Shown here: positions 53,324 to 62,170 of the stretch, in pieces | Layout of the letters: each line of letters begins with the position of its first letter | How positions within the stretch are numbered: the stretch's first letter is position 1 | From: Pseudomonas sp. MUP55 | GTDB taxonomy: Bacteria > Pseudomonadota > Gammaproteobacteria > Pseudomonadales > Pseudomonadaceae | Direction of reading: 5' to 3' | Length of the DNA stretch: 64,000 nucleotides | Assembly (NCBI RefSeq): GCF_034043515.1 | Contig: NZ_CP138214.1 | Span: 1,240,001 to 1,304,000 of the forward strand | The notes under the pieces: generated by a model | The model's input: only the letters and a program-made list of their open reading frames with translations | Database searches by the model: none | What the model was told of the DNA's origin: nothing | Made by a program: the position numbers and the translations under genes

Positions 53324-55843
53324 ATGTTCCCGATGACTCACATCGCGGCGACGCTTGCGCTATTGATAGGTACGAGTGCACTGGCAGCCCAGGCCAACGC
53401 CGCCTCGACTCCCGGTAGTCTGATCACCCAGGCCCAAGGCTTGCCCTCGGGTTTTGCCGAGCATTTTTTCGATGTGCCGCTGGCTGTGCGCATCGACCTT
53501 GACCAGCAACCGCTGGGCGAAGCGCTGATCGTATTGACCCAGGATGACCGCGTCAGCCTGCTGGAATTTACCGACACCGCCGACAGCAAAGTCCCGGCCG
53601 TCACCCGCGACACCTGGCAGGCGATCCTGGAAAAAGGCGTGGCCCTGGGCGCGTGTACCCAGTCGTGCCCGCAGCAACTGGTATCGGCCTTCTACAACCT
53701 GGAAAGCTCACAGCTGTCGATCATCACCCAGAACGTGGAGCGCACCGACGACGCGCCGCGTTATTACGCGCAGCCCGAAAACGGCAGCCTGGGCCTGATC
53801 ATCAACAATCAGCTCAACCTCAACGGCGGCCAGGAACAGGACCTGGGCGGGCGTTACGGCCTGCAGGCCAGTTCCAGCATCGGCAACTGGAGCCAGGTCT
53901 TCAATTTGCAACTGGCGCGCCAGAGCGGCGCCGATGAACCCATGCGCCATGCTATCCATGAGCTGTACACCCAGCGTGAACTGGAAGGCAATTTCTTTCG
54001 CCTGGGCCATTTCACCCCCAATTCCGATGGCCTCACCCGACAACTGCGCAGCTTCGGCGCAAGCCCCGACACGGCGGTGGGCGCGATGTACGGCAGTTCC
54101 GACAGTCTGGCTATCAACAATCCCAAGCCCAGCGTCTACCCGATCTACGTCACGGCCAACCGCCAGGCGGCGGTGGAGATCTATCGCAACGGCCTGTTGA
54201 TCAACACCCAGGCGGTGGCGGCCGGTCTGCAGACCCTGGATACGCGCCCGCTGCCCGGCGGTATCTATGAGGTGGAAGTGCGCCTGATCGAAGACGGCCT
54301 GACCGTCAGTACCACCCAGGAGCTGGTCTACAAGCCCAGCAACTGGCGCAATGCCGAAGACCGTTGGCGTTACAACGTATTTGCCGGGCGTGAGACCAAG
54401 TTGTTCAGCAACTGGGAAGAACAGTCTTCGGGTTCGATCACCGCCGGTGCGTCCGTCAACTACCTGCTGCATCCCAGGGTGATTCTGGGGCTGTCGGCAC
54501 GCGAGGTGCGTGAGCAACTGCAATACGGCGGCTCGGTGGACTGGTCGGTCGCCAACAACATCAACGTCTACGCCAACGTGTTCCAGACCAGGGACCATGG
54601 CACCGGCATGGACCTGCAAGGGCTCTACACCTTTGGCGCGACCAACCTGGTGTTCAGCCACAACCGCAGCTGGCTCGACACCCGCGACACCTTCGAAACC
54701 CTGCCCGACGGCACCCGTCTGCGGCGCAATACCTTCGTCGGCCAGACCAGCAACAGTGCGCTGTCGGTCAACCATCGCATTGACGCGAAAAACTCGGTGA
54801 ACATGCGCGTCTCCCACAGCACAGGCAATGTGGAAGGCGCCGGTATCGACCTGGGCTGGAACCGTCGCGACATTTTGTTGGGCAGTGATGCCAACTGGCG
54901 TTTCTCGCTGTTTGATCGCCCCGGCAGCGGCAGCACCAATGACCGACGCAACCGTGGCGTGGACGTAACCTTGAGCCTGGCCCTGGGCACCGACGGCCGA
55001 CAAATATCCGGCAGCATCGGTACCCGCACCGCGCGTGACGGTGGCCGGGATAACAACGCCTCGGTGACGGTTCGCCAGGATTTGACCGACCACGTGCTGC
55101 AAAGCGTTTCGGCGACGGCGATCACCGACACCTACGGCGTGGGCCTGTCGAGCATGGCCAGTTTCAGCACTGAGGCGGTCAGCGGTGACGGCTTCGTGCA
55201 GCGCAGTTCCTTTAACGGCGAGTTCACCGGTGGCCTGAACCTCAACAGCACGTTGGTTGCCGGGGCCGGCAAGGTCTTGCTGAGCAGCCAGTACCAGGGC
55301 AACGGTGCCGGCATGATCGTCGACGTCGAGACCGACCTGGACGCGATCACGCTGCGCGCCGATGACTTGAGCGGCGGCAGCGTGGTGCTGCGCCCCGGTC
55401 GCAACTATGTACCGGTGTCACCGTACAAGAGCAGCACCGTGTCGTTCGACTTCGAGGGCAACTACCCACCGGCGGCGAATATCCAGCCGGCACGTTCCAC
55501 CTACCACCTGAACAAGGGCGGCGTGGACTACCGCAAGGTCACCGTGATGAAAACCGTGACGGTGCTGGGGCGCTTGCTCAATGAACAGGGCGCGCCGTTG
55601 CGCGGCCATCAGGTGATCAACCACGCCAGCCGTGGGGTCAGCGAAGTGGACGGGTTCTTCTCCATGGAAATGAGCGCCAGCGCGCCGACCCTGGAAGTGC
55701 GCTACCAGAACCAGTTGCTCTGCCAGTTCCGCCTGGATCCCGCCAACGCGCCGAGTGAAAACGACGTGCTGATGATCGGCGACCTGCGGTGTACGCCGGA
55801 GACCCTGGCTGAACTCAATCCTGTGCCCAAGGCAGCCAGCTGA
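53324..55843 (+). CDS. CS1-type fimbrial outer-membrane usher (TcfC/CfaC-like)
   Basis: 839 aa. A signal peptide (ATLALLIGTSALAAQANA) is followed by a region specific to alternate ushers, with VYPIYVTANRQAAVEIYRNGLLINTQAVAAGLQTLDTRPLPGGIYEVEVRLIEDG. A beta-barrel comes next, rich in alternating aromatic strands, and the C-terminus contains a carboxypeptidase-like plug or domain (VTVLGRLLNEQGAPLRGHQVINHASRGVSEVDGFFSMEM). It exports and polymerises pilin subunits through the outer membrane. Confidence 0.9.
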   Translation: MFPMTHIAATLALLIGTSALAAQANAASTPGSLITQAQGLPSGFAEHFFDVPLAVRIDLDQQPLGEALIVLTQDDRVSLLEFTDTADSKVPAVTRDTWQAILEKGVALGACTQSCPQQLVSAFYNLESSQLSIITQNVERTDDAPRYYAQPENGSLGLIINNQLNLNGGQEQDLGGRYGLQASSSIGNWSQVFNLQLARQSGADEPMRHAIHELYTQRELEGNFFRLGHFTPNSDGLTRQLRSFGASPDTAVGAMYGSSDSLAINNPKPSVYPIYVTANRQAAVEIYRNGLLINTQAVAAGLQTLDTRPLPGGIYEVEVRLIEDGLTVSTTQELVYKPSNWRNAEDRWRYNVFAGRETKLFSNWEEQSSGSITAGASVNYLLHPRVILGLSAREVREQLQYGGSVDWSVANNINVYANVFQTRDHGTGMDLQGLYTFGATNLVFSHNRSWLDTRDTFETLPDGTRLRRNTFVGQTSNSALSVNHRIDAKNSVNMRVSHSTGNVEGAGIDLGWNRRDILLGSDANWRFSLFDRPGSGSTNDRRNRGVDVTLSLALGTDGRQISGSIGTRTARDGGRDNNASVTVRQDLTDHVLQSVSATAITDTYGVGLSSMASFSTEAVSGDGFVQRSSFNGEFTGGLNLNSTLVAGAGKVLLSSQYQGNGAGMIVDVETDLDAITLRADDLSGGSVVLRPGRNYVPVSPYKSSTVSFDFEGNYPPAANIQPARSTYHLNKGGVDYRKVTVMKTVTVLGRLLNEQGAPLRGHQVINHASRGVSEVDGFFSMEMSASAPTLEVRYQNQLLCQFRLDPANAPSENDVLMIGDLRCTPETLAELNPVPKAAS

Positions 55844-55878
55844 ATGTCAGGGCAAGACTCTAAAACGGAAGAATGTGT

Positions 55879-57105
55879 ATGAACACTCGAACCACAGGCA
55901 CATCTTGGCGAGCGGCGTTGTTGGCTGTGCCCTTGTGCCTGGCGACACACTTCGCTTCGGCCGCCGTGCAGGACATCACGGCGCAGTTTCGCCCCGATCC
56001 TACCAACCCGATGGTCAACAAGTTCACCAATACCACCCCGCAAAGCGGGGTGTGCCCTGGGCATATGCCGGCAAGGTGCGAGGCATTGGGGATATTCAGC
56101 ATCCGCACCACGGATATCACCTTTGCCAGCGTCGGCCCGATTGAGCCCTACCACGCAGACCCCCGTCAGGGGCTGACATTCAAGGTGCCCTCCGAGTGGC
56201 GCAGTTTTGAAGTGGTCTCGGCCCAGGGTGATCGCGAGATAGTGGAGATGCGTATCTCCGGGGTTGGCAGCCGTTTCAATACCACCAACCCGCCCGGAGT
56301 GCATATCTGGAGCCCGTTGCCGGCGAACTGGACGCATCCACCTGCTCCCTGCCAATACACGGGCATGTGGGCGGCGGGAAATACGCTTCGATTATGGTTC
56401 TGGATCGTTCCAGAGGGCGCGGGGGCTTGCAGCATGCCGACGCCGGAGCGGGTCCCCACCTCCAACTTCAGCATGCTTGAATATGCGTATGAATTGCGCA
56501 CACCCAATCCTCTGGGTATGAGGACGGGGCAGTACACGGGGTCGATCTCTTATAGCATCGGGCCGTATAAGGATTTCGATTTCGGTGACATTTACATGCC
56601 GAACGACGAGGTGCTGACCTTCAATTTTTCGTTGACGGTGGAACACGTGCTCAAGGTCGACCTGCCACCCGGCGGCAGTCGCATCGAGCTGCTGCCCGAA
56701 GGCGGCTGGCAAGCCTGGCTCAACCAGGGGCGGCGCCCGGCGCGGTTGTTTCGCGACCAGACCTTCACTCTTTCGGCCAGCTCGCGCTTCAAGATGAACC
56801 TGGAATGCGGGCTGGTGATCGGTAACACCTGCGGCTTGCGCAACGACGCAGGCGACCAGGTGCCGGTGCAGATCGCCGTCAGCCTGCCGTACGGCGTGCG
56901 CGACCAGTACGACCAGCCGGTGAACAAACTGCCGCTGCGCCTGGACGGTGTGGGCACCGAGCTGCTCCAGCCCGTCTATTACCTGGATAACCGACCGGCG
57001 AAATTGCATTTCGAGGTGGGCAGGGACGACGTCGGCGAGATGCTCAAGACCCCAGGCACCACCTATACCGGGACGGCCACGGTGATCTGGGATTCGGAAG
57101 TCTAG
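55879..57105 (+). CDS. CS1-type fimbrial tip adhesin (minor pilin, CfaE/CooD-like)
   Basis: 408 aa from the ATG at 55879, placed about 7 bases from GGAAG; an ATG at 55873 is an alternative. A signal peptide ends at ASAA (WRAALLAVPLCLATHFASAA). The two-domain adhesin pattern is present, with an N-terminal lectin-like part containing paired Cys (CPGHMPARC; CQYTGMW...C) and a C-terminal pilin-like part (LECGLVIGNTCGLRNDAGDQVPVQIAVSLP). It would sit at the pilus tip and bind the surface ligand. It lies between usher and chaperone genes. Confidence 0.85.
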   Translation: MNTRTTGTSWRAALLAVPLCLATHFASAAVQDITAQFRPDPTNPMVNKFTNTTPQSGVCPGHMPARCEALGIFSIRTTDITFASVGPIEPYHADPRQGLTFKVPSEWRSFEVVSAQGDREIVEMRISGVGSRFNTTNPPGVHIWSPLPANWTHPPAPCQYTGMWAAGNTLRLWFWIVPEGAGACSMPTPERVPTSNFSMLEYAYELRTPNPLGMRTGQYTGSISYSIGPYKDFDFGDIYMPNDEVLTFNFSLTVEHVLKVDLPPGGSRIELLPEGGWQAWLNQGRRPARLFRDQTFTLSASSRFKMNLECGLVIGNTCGLRNDAGDQVPVQIAVSLPYGVRDQYDQPVNKLPLRLDGVGTELLQPVYYLDNRPAKLHFEVGRDDVGEMLKTPGTTYTGTATVIWDSEV

Positions 57106-57171
57106 CCAGCCAGTATTCGCAGCACCGGCCTCCCCGTGGAGGCCGCGTTCAATCAATGAGGCGTAGCAAAC

Positions 57172-57930
57172 ATGAAGCATGCAGTGTTATGGAGCATTCT
57201 GCTCCTGGGTTCCCTGAGCGCCCACGCCGGGCCGGCCATCAATGTCGGCGTGGTGTACGACTACCTGGAAGGTGATCGCAGCTCCTACCTCAAGCGGGTA
57301 TTCAACGGCGGCACCAGCACCGCGTTCATCAAGGTCAATGTGCTGGAAATCATCTACAACGCCGATGGCACCTCCAGGGAAGTGCCGGTGGCCTCGCTGA
57401 CCGACGACAAGGGCGTCACCACCAGCCGCGACGGCCTGATGGCCAGCCCGGCGCGCATGATCGTGCCGGCCAACGGGCGCCAGGGCACGCGCCTGTTGTA
57501 CATGGGCGAGCGGGACAAGGAGCGTTACTTTCGCGTGCGGTTCATCCCGGTGGTACCGGAAAAAAGCGATGACTTTGCCGTGACCGACCAGGAGCGTGCC
57601 GACTACAAGGACAGCCTGGCCGCCGGTGTGAACATCATGGCCGGCTACGGCACGGTGTTTTTCGTAAGGCCCAAGGACACGCGCTTCGACACGCAAATCA
57701 GCGACGGCGCCAGCCAGTACAGACTGCGCAACGCGGGCAACAGCGTGGTGGTGCTCGATGAGTTCCGCGATTGTGCCAAGGCGAAAAAGTCCGACTGCCT
57801 GCCCACCACCAAGCACCATATCCTGCCGGGCCGCGAGCTGGTGTTCGAAAAGAAACCCGACCGCCAGTTCAGCTTCCAGATGGTCGAGGGGCGCGACAAA
57901 AAACTGATGACCGTCAACGATAACGGGTGA
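57172..57930 (+). CDS. CS1-type fimbrial periplasmic chaperone
   Basis: 252 aa. Signal peptide MKHAVLWSILLLGSLSAHA, then GPAINVGVVYDYLEGDRSSYLKRVFNGGTSTAFIKVNVLEIIYN, the alternate-chaperone start. The central strand LMASPARMIVPANGRQGTRLLYMG, with its conserved Arg/Lys and hydrophobic alternation, provides donor-strand complementation. It holds pilin subunits in the periplasm before usher assembly. A short hairpin (GGCCTCCCCGTGGAGGCC, 57129-57146) precedes it. Confidence 0.9.
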   Translation: MKHAVLWSILLLGSLSAHAGPAINVGVVYDYLEGDRSSYLKRVFNGGTSTAFIKVNVLEIIYNADGTSREVPVASLTDDKGVTTSRDGLMASPARMIVPANGRQGTRLLYMGERDKERYFRVRFIPVVPEKSDDFAVTDQERADYKDSLAAGVNIMAGYGTVFFVRPKDTRFDTQISDGASQYRLRNAGNSVVVLDEFRDCAKAKKSDCLPTTKHHILPGRELVFEKKPDRQFSFQMVEGRDKKLMTVNDNG

Positions 57931-57935
57931 GCCTG

Positions 57936-58406
57936 ATGTTCAAGCAACTGACACTGGCGGCGCTATTGATGGGCGCCACCTCAGCCTGGGCGATCCAGGA
58001 GCGCGAGACCTTCGACATATCGGTGACCATCCCGGTGCACGAGGCTTATGTGCTGCCCTCGGAACCCGACTGGATGGGCCAGGACCAACTGCTGCCCTGG
58101 AACCTGGCGCGTGCCGAGTTGGGGCGCCTGCGCAAGAACTTCGACGTGAAAAACCTCGCCGGCGGCGTCGCTGCGCGGTTGGGGGACACGCCCTATCTGG
58201 CCAGCCCCCGCGACCGTATCGAGCTGCGTGTGCGGTTCAATCAAGTGCCGTTGAGCCTGGACGCCGCCGAAGTGATCAGCGCCGACGTGGCGCGCTCGGG
58301 CACCCGTGCGGTGCTGGACATCGCCGCCATCGAGCCCGAGGGCGGCTACCAGGGTGGGGATTACTTTGGCACGGTGCACCTGGTCTTCGATTTTCTGGCG
58401 CCCTGA
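57936..58406 (+). CDS. Second CS1-type pilin-like subunit
   Basis: 156 aa from the ATG at 57936; a GTG at 57927 overlaps the chaperone stop and is possible. Signal peptide MFKQLTLAALLMGATSAWA. The mature start ETFDISVTIPVHEAYVLPSEPDWMGQDQLLPWNLARAEL aligns by eye with TVNLKANIPTTVFHAQPRDPNWGRDETMNYNLVSGEL of the major pilin. It is therefore a diverged paralogue. Possible roles are a base/terminator subunit, an adaptor or an alternative pilin. Confidence 0.8.
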   Translation: MFKQLTLAALLMGATSAWAIQERETFDISVTIPVHEAYVLPSEPDWMGQDQLLPWNLARAELGRLRKNFDVKNLAGGVAARLGDTPYLASPRDRIELRVRFNQVPLSLDAAEVISADVARSGTRAVLDIAAIEPEGGYQGGDYFGTVHLVFDFLAP

Positions 58407-58422
58407 ACCTGTGAAGATCTAA

Positions 58423-58613
58423 ATGTGGGAGGGGGCTTGCCCTAATGCCAGTCAGTAGGGCTTTTTGTAGGAGCGAGCTTGCTCGCGAAGAACTCAGGGG
58501 CCCCGTGTTTATCCAGAATGAACGCGTTGCCTGGGCGTTTTTCGCGAGCAAGCTCGCTCCTACAGTGAACGTTCGCTTAACTGGTTGGCGTTAGGGCAAG
58601 TCCCCTCCCACAT
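58423..58613. repeat. Compound REP element, second copy (reverse orientation)
   Basis: Type I REP ends (ATGTGGGAGGGGGCTTGCCC at left; GGCAAGTCCCCTCCCACAT at right) enclose GCCAGTCAGT and an ACTGGTTGGC partner. These in turn enclose a full type II REPIN at 58466-58564. Over the whole length it is homologous to the reverse complement of 21916-22103, including the interior AACTCAGG...GTTTAT.CAGAATGAACGCG. It separates the fimbrial operon from the PBP gene. Confidence 0.85.
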
Positions 58614-58628
58614 GTGGACCGCGGGGCG

Positions 58629-61600
58629 TCAGTGCGATAGGACACCCATGCTTGTCGTGGGCAAACACAGCGTCTGGCCGCCCGGCTGCAAATACGGCAG
58701 CAGAATCGGTGCCATGCCCTTGAGCACTTGCACCGGCAGTGCCGAAGTGAAGGTGAATTGCTGGGCCTGGTTGCCGGGTACGAAGGCGGTCAGGGTGCCG
58801 AAGTGCCGCTCGCCCAGGTAGAACACAAAGGTGGCGGTGCGGTTGATCGATTTCGAGCTGATCACCCGGCCACCGGCGCCCATCGCTTCGATGCGGTTGT
58901 CACCGGTGCCGGTCTTGCCGCCCATGGCCATCGGCGTGCCGTCGGCCAGCTTGAAGCTGCCCGACACGCGCTTGGCGGTGCCGGCTTCCACCACCTGGGA
59001 CAAGGCACCGCGCAACGCGGCAGCCACCTCGGAGGGCATCACTCGTTTACCCGGGTCGGGGTTGTTGACCAGCCGGGTGTCATAAGGGGTGTCGGCGGCA
59101 AAATGCAGGCTGTCGATGCGCACCACTTTGCCGCGTACGCCATCGTTGAGAATGATGCCCATCAGTTCGGCGAGCGCAGCGGGGCGGTCGCCCGAGCTGC
59201 CGATGGCGGTGGCAAGGGACGGCACCAGGTGGTCGAAGGGATACCCGACGGCCTGCCAGCGCTGATGAATATCCAGGAACGCTTCGACCTCCAGCATGGT
59301 CCGGATGCGGCTGTCGCGTGCGCCCTGATGGCGGCTTTTGAACAGCCAGCCATAGACCTCCTGGCGTTCGAACTGGCTGGCCTTGACCACCTCGGTGAAG
59401 GTGGCGTCGGGGTGCTTGAGCAGGTATCCCAGCAGCCACAGGTCCAGCGGGTGGACCTTGGCGATATAGCCCTGGTCGGGCAGATCGTAGGTGCCGGGGC
59501 CGTAATCGGTGTACAGGCGCTCCAGGCGTTCGTCGGTGACTTTCGCGCTGCCCAGATGTGAACGCACAAAACGCTTGAACGTATCCGGATTGGCTTCGGG
59601 AAACAGGTAGCGATGCACAGCGGCCAGGCGGATGGCCGTGGGGTGCAGGCTGTCCAGGAAAGTGTCCAGGCGCGCCGGGGTGTCTTTCTTCTGGTACTTC
59701 TTCCAGAACTTGAGCAGGAAGGTGGTGCCTTCGCGGTCGGCGAATTTGGCCAGGTACTCCTGGCGCCGCGGGTCGCCGTCATCCTTGAGCAATTGCGCGC
59801 TGTTATTGGCGCCGGCGTAGGTGACGTAACGCTCCAGGTCGCGCATCAGGCGAATGAACGGCAGGTTGATCGACTCGCGCAACGCATCACGCAGCGTGGG
59901 GTTGCGGCCATTGTCCTGGCTGCGGAAGTTGTGGAAGTAATGCATGCCGCCACCGGTGAAAAAGCCTTCGTTGGGGCTGGCTGAATAGGTGCGGTCCAGG
60001 GCCGCTTCGAGCATCCTGGTCAGTGACTTGTCCGGGGCCTGAATCAGGTAGTCGACGGCCCAGCGACTGAGGCGGTCCTGCTCGGCGATATCGGTTTTTT
60101 TCAACGCGGCGGGCGCTTGCGCGGCGTAGCGATCATGCAGCTCGCTGATGATTTGCAGGTAAGTGGTCAGTACCCGCAGCTTGGCGGTGGAGCCCAGTTC
60201 CAGTTTGCTGCCTTCGTTGATGTCGAAAGGCTGGTCAGTGTTGTCGGTTTGCACACGCACCCGTGAACCTTCTGCGGTCCGTTCGAACAGGGTGAAGCTG
60301 TAGCGCACCTGGGGCGTGCTGGCGGCGGTCAGCAAGCGTTCACCGAGCAGCCCGGTTTGACCGGCGAAGGTGGGGTCGGCCAGTTGCTTGAGGTAGGCCG
60401 TGACCTGGGTTTGCAACTGGGCCTGCAAGGTGCTGGTGGCGGCCAGGTCCAGGCGGTCGAGGTCGTACAGCGGGCGGTTGAGCAGGGCGGCGATACGACT
60501 GCGGGCGACACTGATGCCCTTGTTGGTGTCGATCGGCTGCAGTGTCGGCTGCTGCTGCCAGTCACGGTAGGTGACGCGCGCGGCGAGGGCAGCATTGAGC
60601 AGCGCGGAATCGATCACGGCATTTTGCGCGAGCAGGCGCAGGTGGCTGTCGGTGAGCTGCGCCAATTCAGCACGACCATTGCTCAAGTAATGGGAGGGCC
60701 GACGTTGGGCGATCATCAGTGACAGCACCTGGCGCAACGCCAGGCCGCGTGCGCTCAGGCTGGCTGGGGTGTTTGCGCTGTCGGCCAGCGCCTGGTTGAC
60801 CTGGGCGAAGTCGGCGCCGTACCACACCCGCAGCCCCTCGGCCATGCCGTGCACCTCACCGTGGCCGGGTACGGCCGACAAGGGCACGCTGTTGAGGTAG
60901 TCGCGCACGACGTTTTGCCGGGCGAGGAGGGTGTCGGGGCCTTGCTGGTAAGCGCGCACACTGGCCGACAGCATCTGGCGAATTTTCTCGTCGCCCGACA
61001 GGGTCAGGCCGTCCGGCGAGTGCCGGTATTTTTCCAGTTGCGTCGCCAGGGTACTGCCGCCCGCCGTCTGCCCCGGCAGGTGCAACTGACGCGCCACCTG
61101 CGACCACGCCGCCTTGGCAAAGCGCGGCCAGTCCACCGCCGGGTTGGCCTGGGGCGGGTCGGAGTCGAGCAGCTCGCGGTTCTCGATGAACAGCAGGCTG
61201 TGGACCATCAGCCGTGGAATGTCGCTGAAGCGTTTGTACAGCTGGGCAGGGTAATTGAACTGGTACAGCGGCGCGGCGCGGCAATCGGTGATGGAAAGCC
61301 CGGCCTGTATTTTCTCCGCATAGGGTATGAACAGGCCGTGGCGGCTGTAGTCCATCAGCGCCTCGGAGAAGCGCGCCTGGGATTGCACCACGTAATTGCG
61401 CTTGAGCAGGCGTGGCAGCCACTCGCCGAGGGCGCTGTAGCCCAGGCGCCGATCAAACGGGCCGGCGCCGGGATACACAATGGCATCGCTGGGGCCGGGG
61501 GCCACGGTGTAGGTCAGTTGGGTCGCCCACTGGCTGAGCAGGCGAGACTGCCAATGAGCGCTCTGCATCTCGCGCATGGCCGCATAGCCCAGGGCAAGCA

Positions 61601-61751
61601 GTGCCATCAACCCGATCAGCCAGAACAATCGGCGCCAGGGGCGGCTTGGTGTGGTTTTTTTCGGCAAAGGCGCGGGTGACGGGCTGTCATGATCGACTTC
61701 AGCCTTGACGGGACCGGATTGCCACAGAGCGCCCATAGTCGATTGATCCAT
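58629..61751 (-). CDS. Large penicillin-binding protein-like transglycosylase/transpeptidase
   Basis: 1040 aa from the ATG at 61751 (MDQSTMGALWQSGPVKAEVD); an ATG at 61736 is possible. A cytoplasmic Pro-rich tail precedes one TM helix (RLFWLIGLMALLALGYAAM). The GT51-like region has FIENRELLDSDP (E190) and GGSTLATQLEKY, but the place of the second catalytic Glu reads EKIRQ (Q259). The transpeptidase domain has S521-T-A-K, ESINLPFI (SxN) and K946-TGT. It is much longer than PBP1a/1b and its GT part is divergent. A role in peptidoglycan synthesis is likely; the glycosyltransferase activity is doubtful. Confidence 0.85.
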   Translation of the reverse strand: MDQSTMGALWQSGPVKAEVDHDSPSPAPLPKKTTPSRPWRRLFWLIGLMALLALGYAAMREMQSAHWQSRLLSQWATQLTYTVAPGPSDAIVYPGAGPFDRRLGYSALGEWLPRLLKRNYVVQSQARFSEALMDYSRHGLFIPYAEKIQAGLSITDCRAAPLYQFNYPAQLYKRFSDIPRLMVHSLLFIENRELLDSDPPQANPAVDWPRFAKAAWSQVARQLHLPGQTAGGSTLATQLEKYRHSPDGLTLSGDEKIRQMLSASVRAYQQGPDTLLARQNVVRDYLNSVPLSAVPGHGEVHGMAEGLRVWYGADFAQVNQALADSANTPASLSARGLALRQVLSLMIAQRRPSHYLSNGRAELAQLTDSHLRLLAQNAVIDSALLNAALAARVTYRDWQQQPTLQPIDTNKGISVARSRIAALLNRPLYDLDRLDLAATSTLQAQLQTQVTAYLKQLADPTFAGQTGLLGERLLTAASTPQVRYSFTLFERTAEGSRVRVQTDNTDQPFDINEGSKLELGSTAKLRVLTTYLQIISELHDRYAAQAPAALKKTDIAEQDRLSRWAVDYLIQAPDKSLTRMLEAALDRTYSASPNEGFFTGGGMHYFHNFRSQDNGRNPTLRDALRESINLPFIRLMRDLERYVTYAGANNSAQLLKDDGDPRRQEYLAKFADREGTTFLLKFWKKYQKKDTPARLDTFLDSLHPTAIRLAAVHRYLFPEANPDTFKRFVRSHLGSAKVTDERLERLYTDYGPGTYDLPDQGYIAKVHPLDLWLLGYLLKHPDATFTEVVKASQFERQEVYGWLFKSRHQGARDSRIRTMLEVEAFLDIHQRWQAVGYPFDHLVPSLATAIGSSGDRPAALAELMGIILNDGVRGKVVRIDSLHFAADTPYDTRLVNNPDPGKRVMPSEVAAALRGALSQVVEAGTAKRVSGSFKLADGTPMAMGGKTGTGDNRIEAMGAGGRVISSKSINRTATFVFYLGERHFGTLTAFVPGNQAQQFTFTSALPVQVLKGMAPILLPYLQPGGQTLCLPTTSMGVLSH

Positions 61752-62025
61752 TCCTACAGATTGATCGGACTTGTCTGAAGCGTAGACGCAGATTGCCTGC
61801 GCCACGAGGCGCCCTGAGGTTTTTCGAGAAGGGCGCACGACCACAGGCGCCGTTCAGGCGTATCACGGCGGGCCGCTGCCGTGCTGATATGTAATACTCT
61901 GCGCCGTTTTGCACCGTGAAGGCCGGTTTAGACGCTTGGAGCCGTCCTCCGTCGATTGGCTTTTTATCGGGGCATATCGCCAAATTTTGCTGTTTATTGA
62001 GTGAAAAGCCCTATCCGGAGCTTTT
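61752..62025. other. Divergent region between the PBP-like gene and the permease gene
   Basis: About 270 bases with no convincing gene. A short minus-strand frame (61699-61983) overlaps the PBP start and has no family features. It should hold the PBP promoter and the upstream part of the permease promoter. GC-rich palindromic stretches occur but no named site. Confidence 0.45.
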
Positions 62026-62170
62026 TATACTGCATGCCCGCTGACCCGGCCGTTGACCACGGCCTGGCGGGGCTGCCCACGAGGCAGGCCCGGTCAAGAC
62101 GGCCCATGGGCCACCCGCTTATGTGCCGAGACTCGCTGGCTAACTCCAATAAAAATGAGGTTGTATTCCT
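62026..62170 (+). promoter_or_regulatory. Permease promoter and structured leader
   Basis: A good -10 TATACT lies at 62026-62031; its -35 is not clear. The transcript would carry a leader of about 130 bases with three GC-rich stem-loops: GGCCGT/ACGGCC (62048-62064), GGGCTGCC/GGCAGGCCC around a CACGA loop (about 62070-62091), and the palindrome GGCCCATGGGCC (62101-62112). The stretch CACGAGG...CCCGGTCAAGACGGCC shares blocks with guanidine-III (ykkC-III) riboswitches as I remember them, with a shorter spacer. Treat this resemblance as unproven. Confidence 0.45.
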
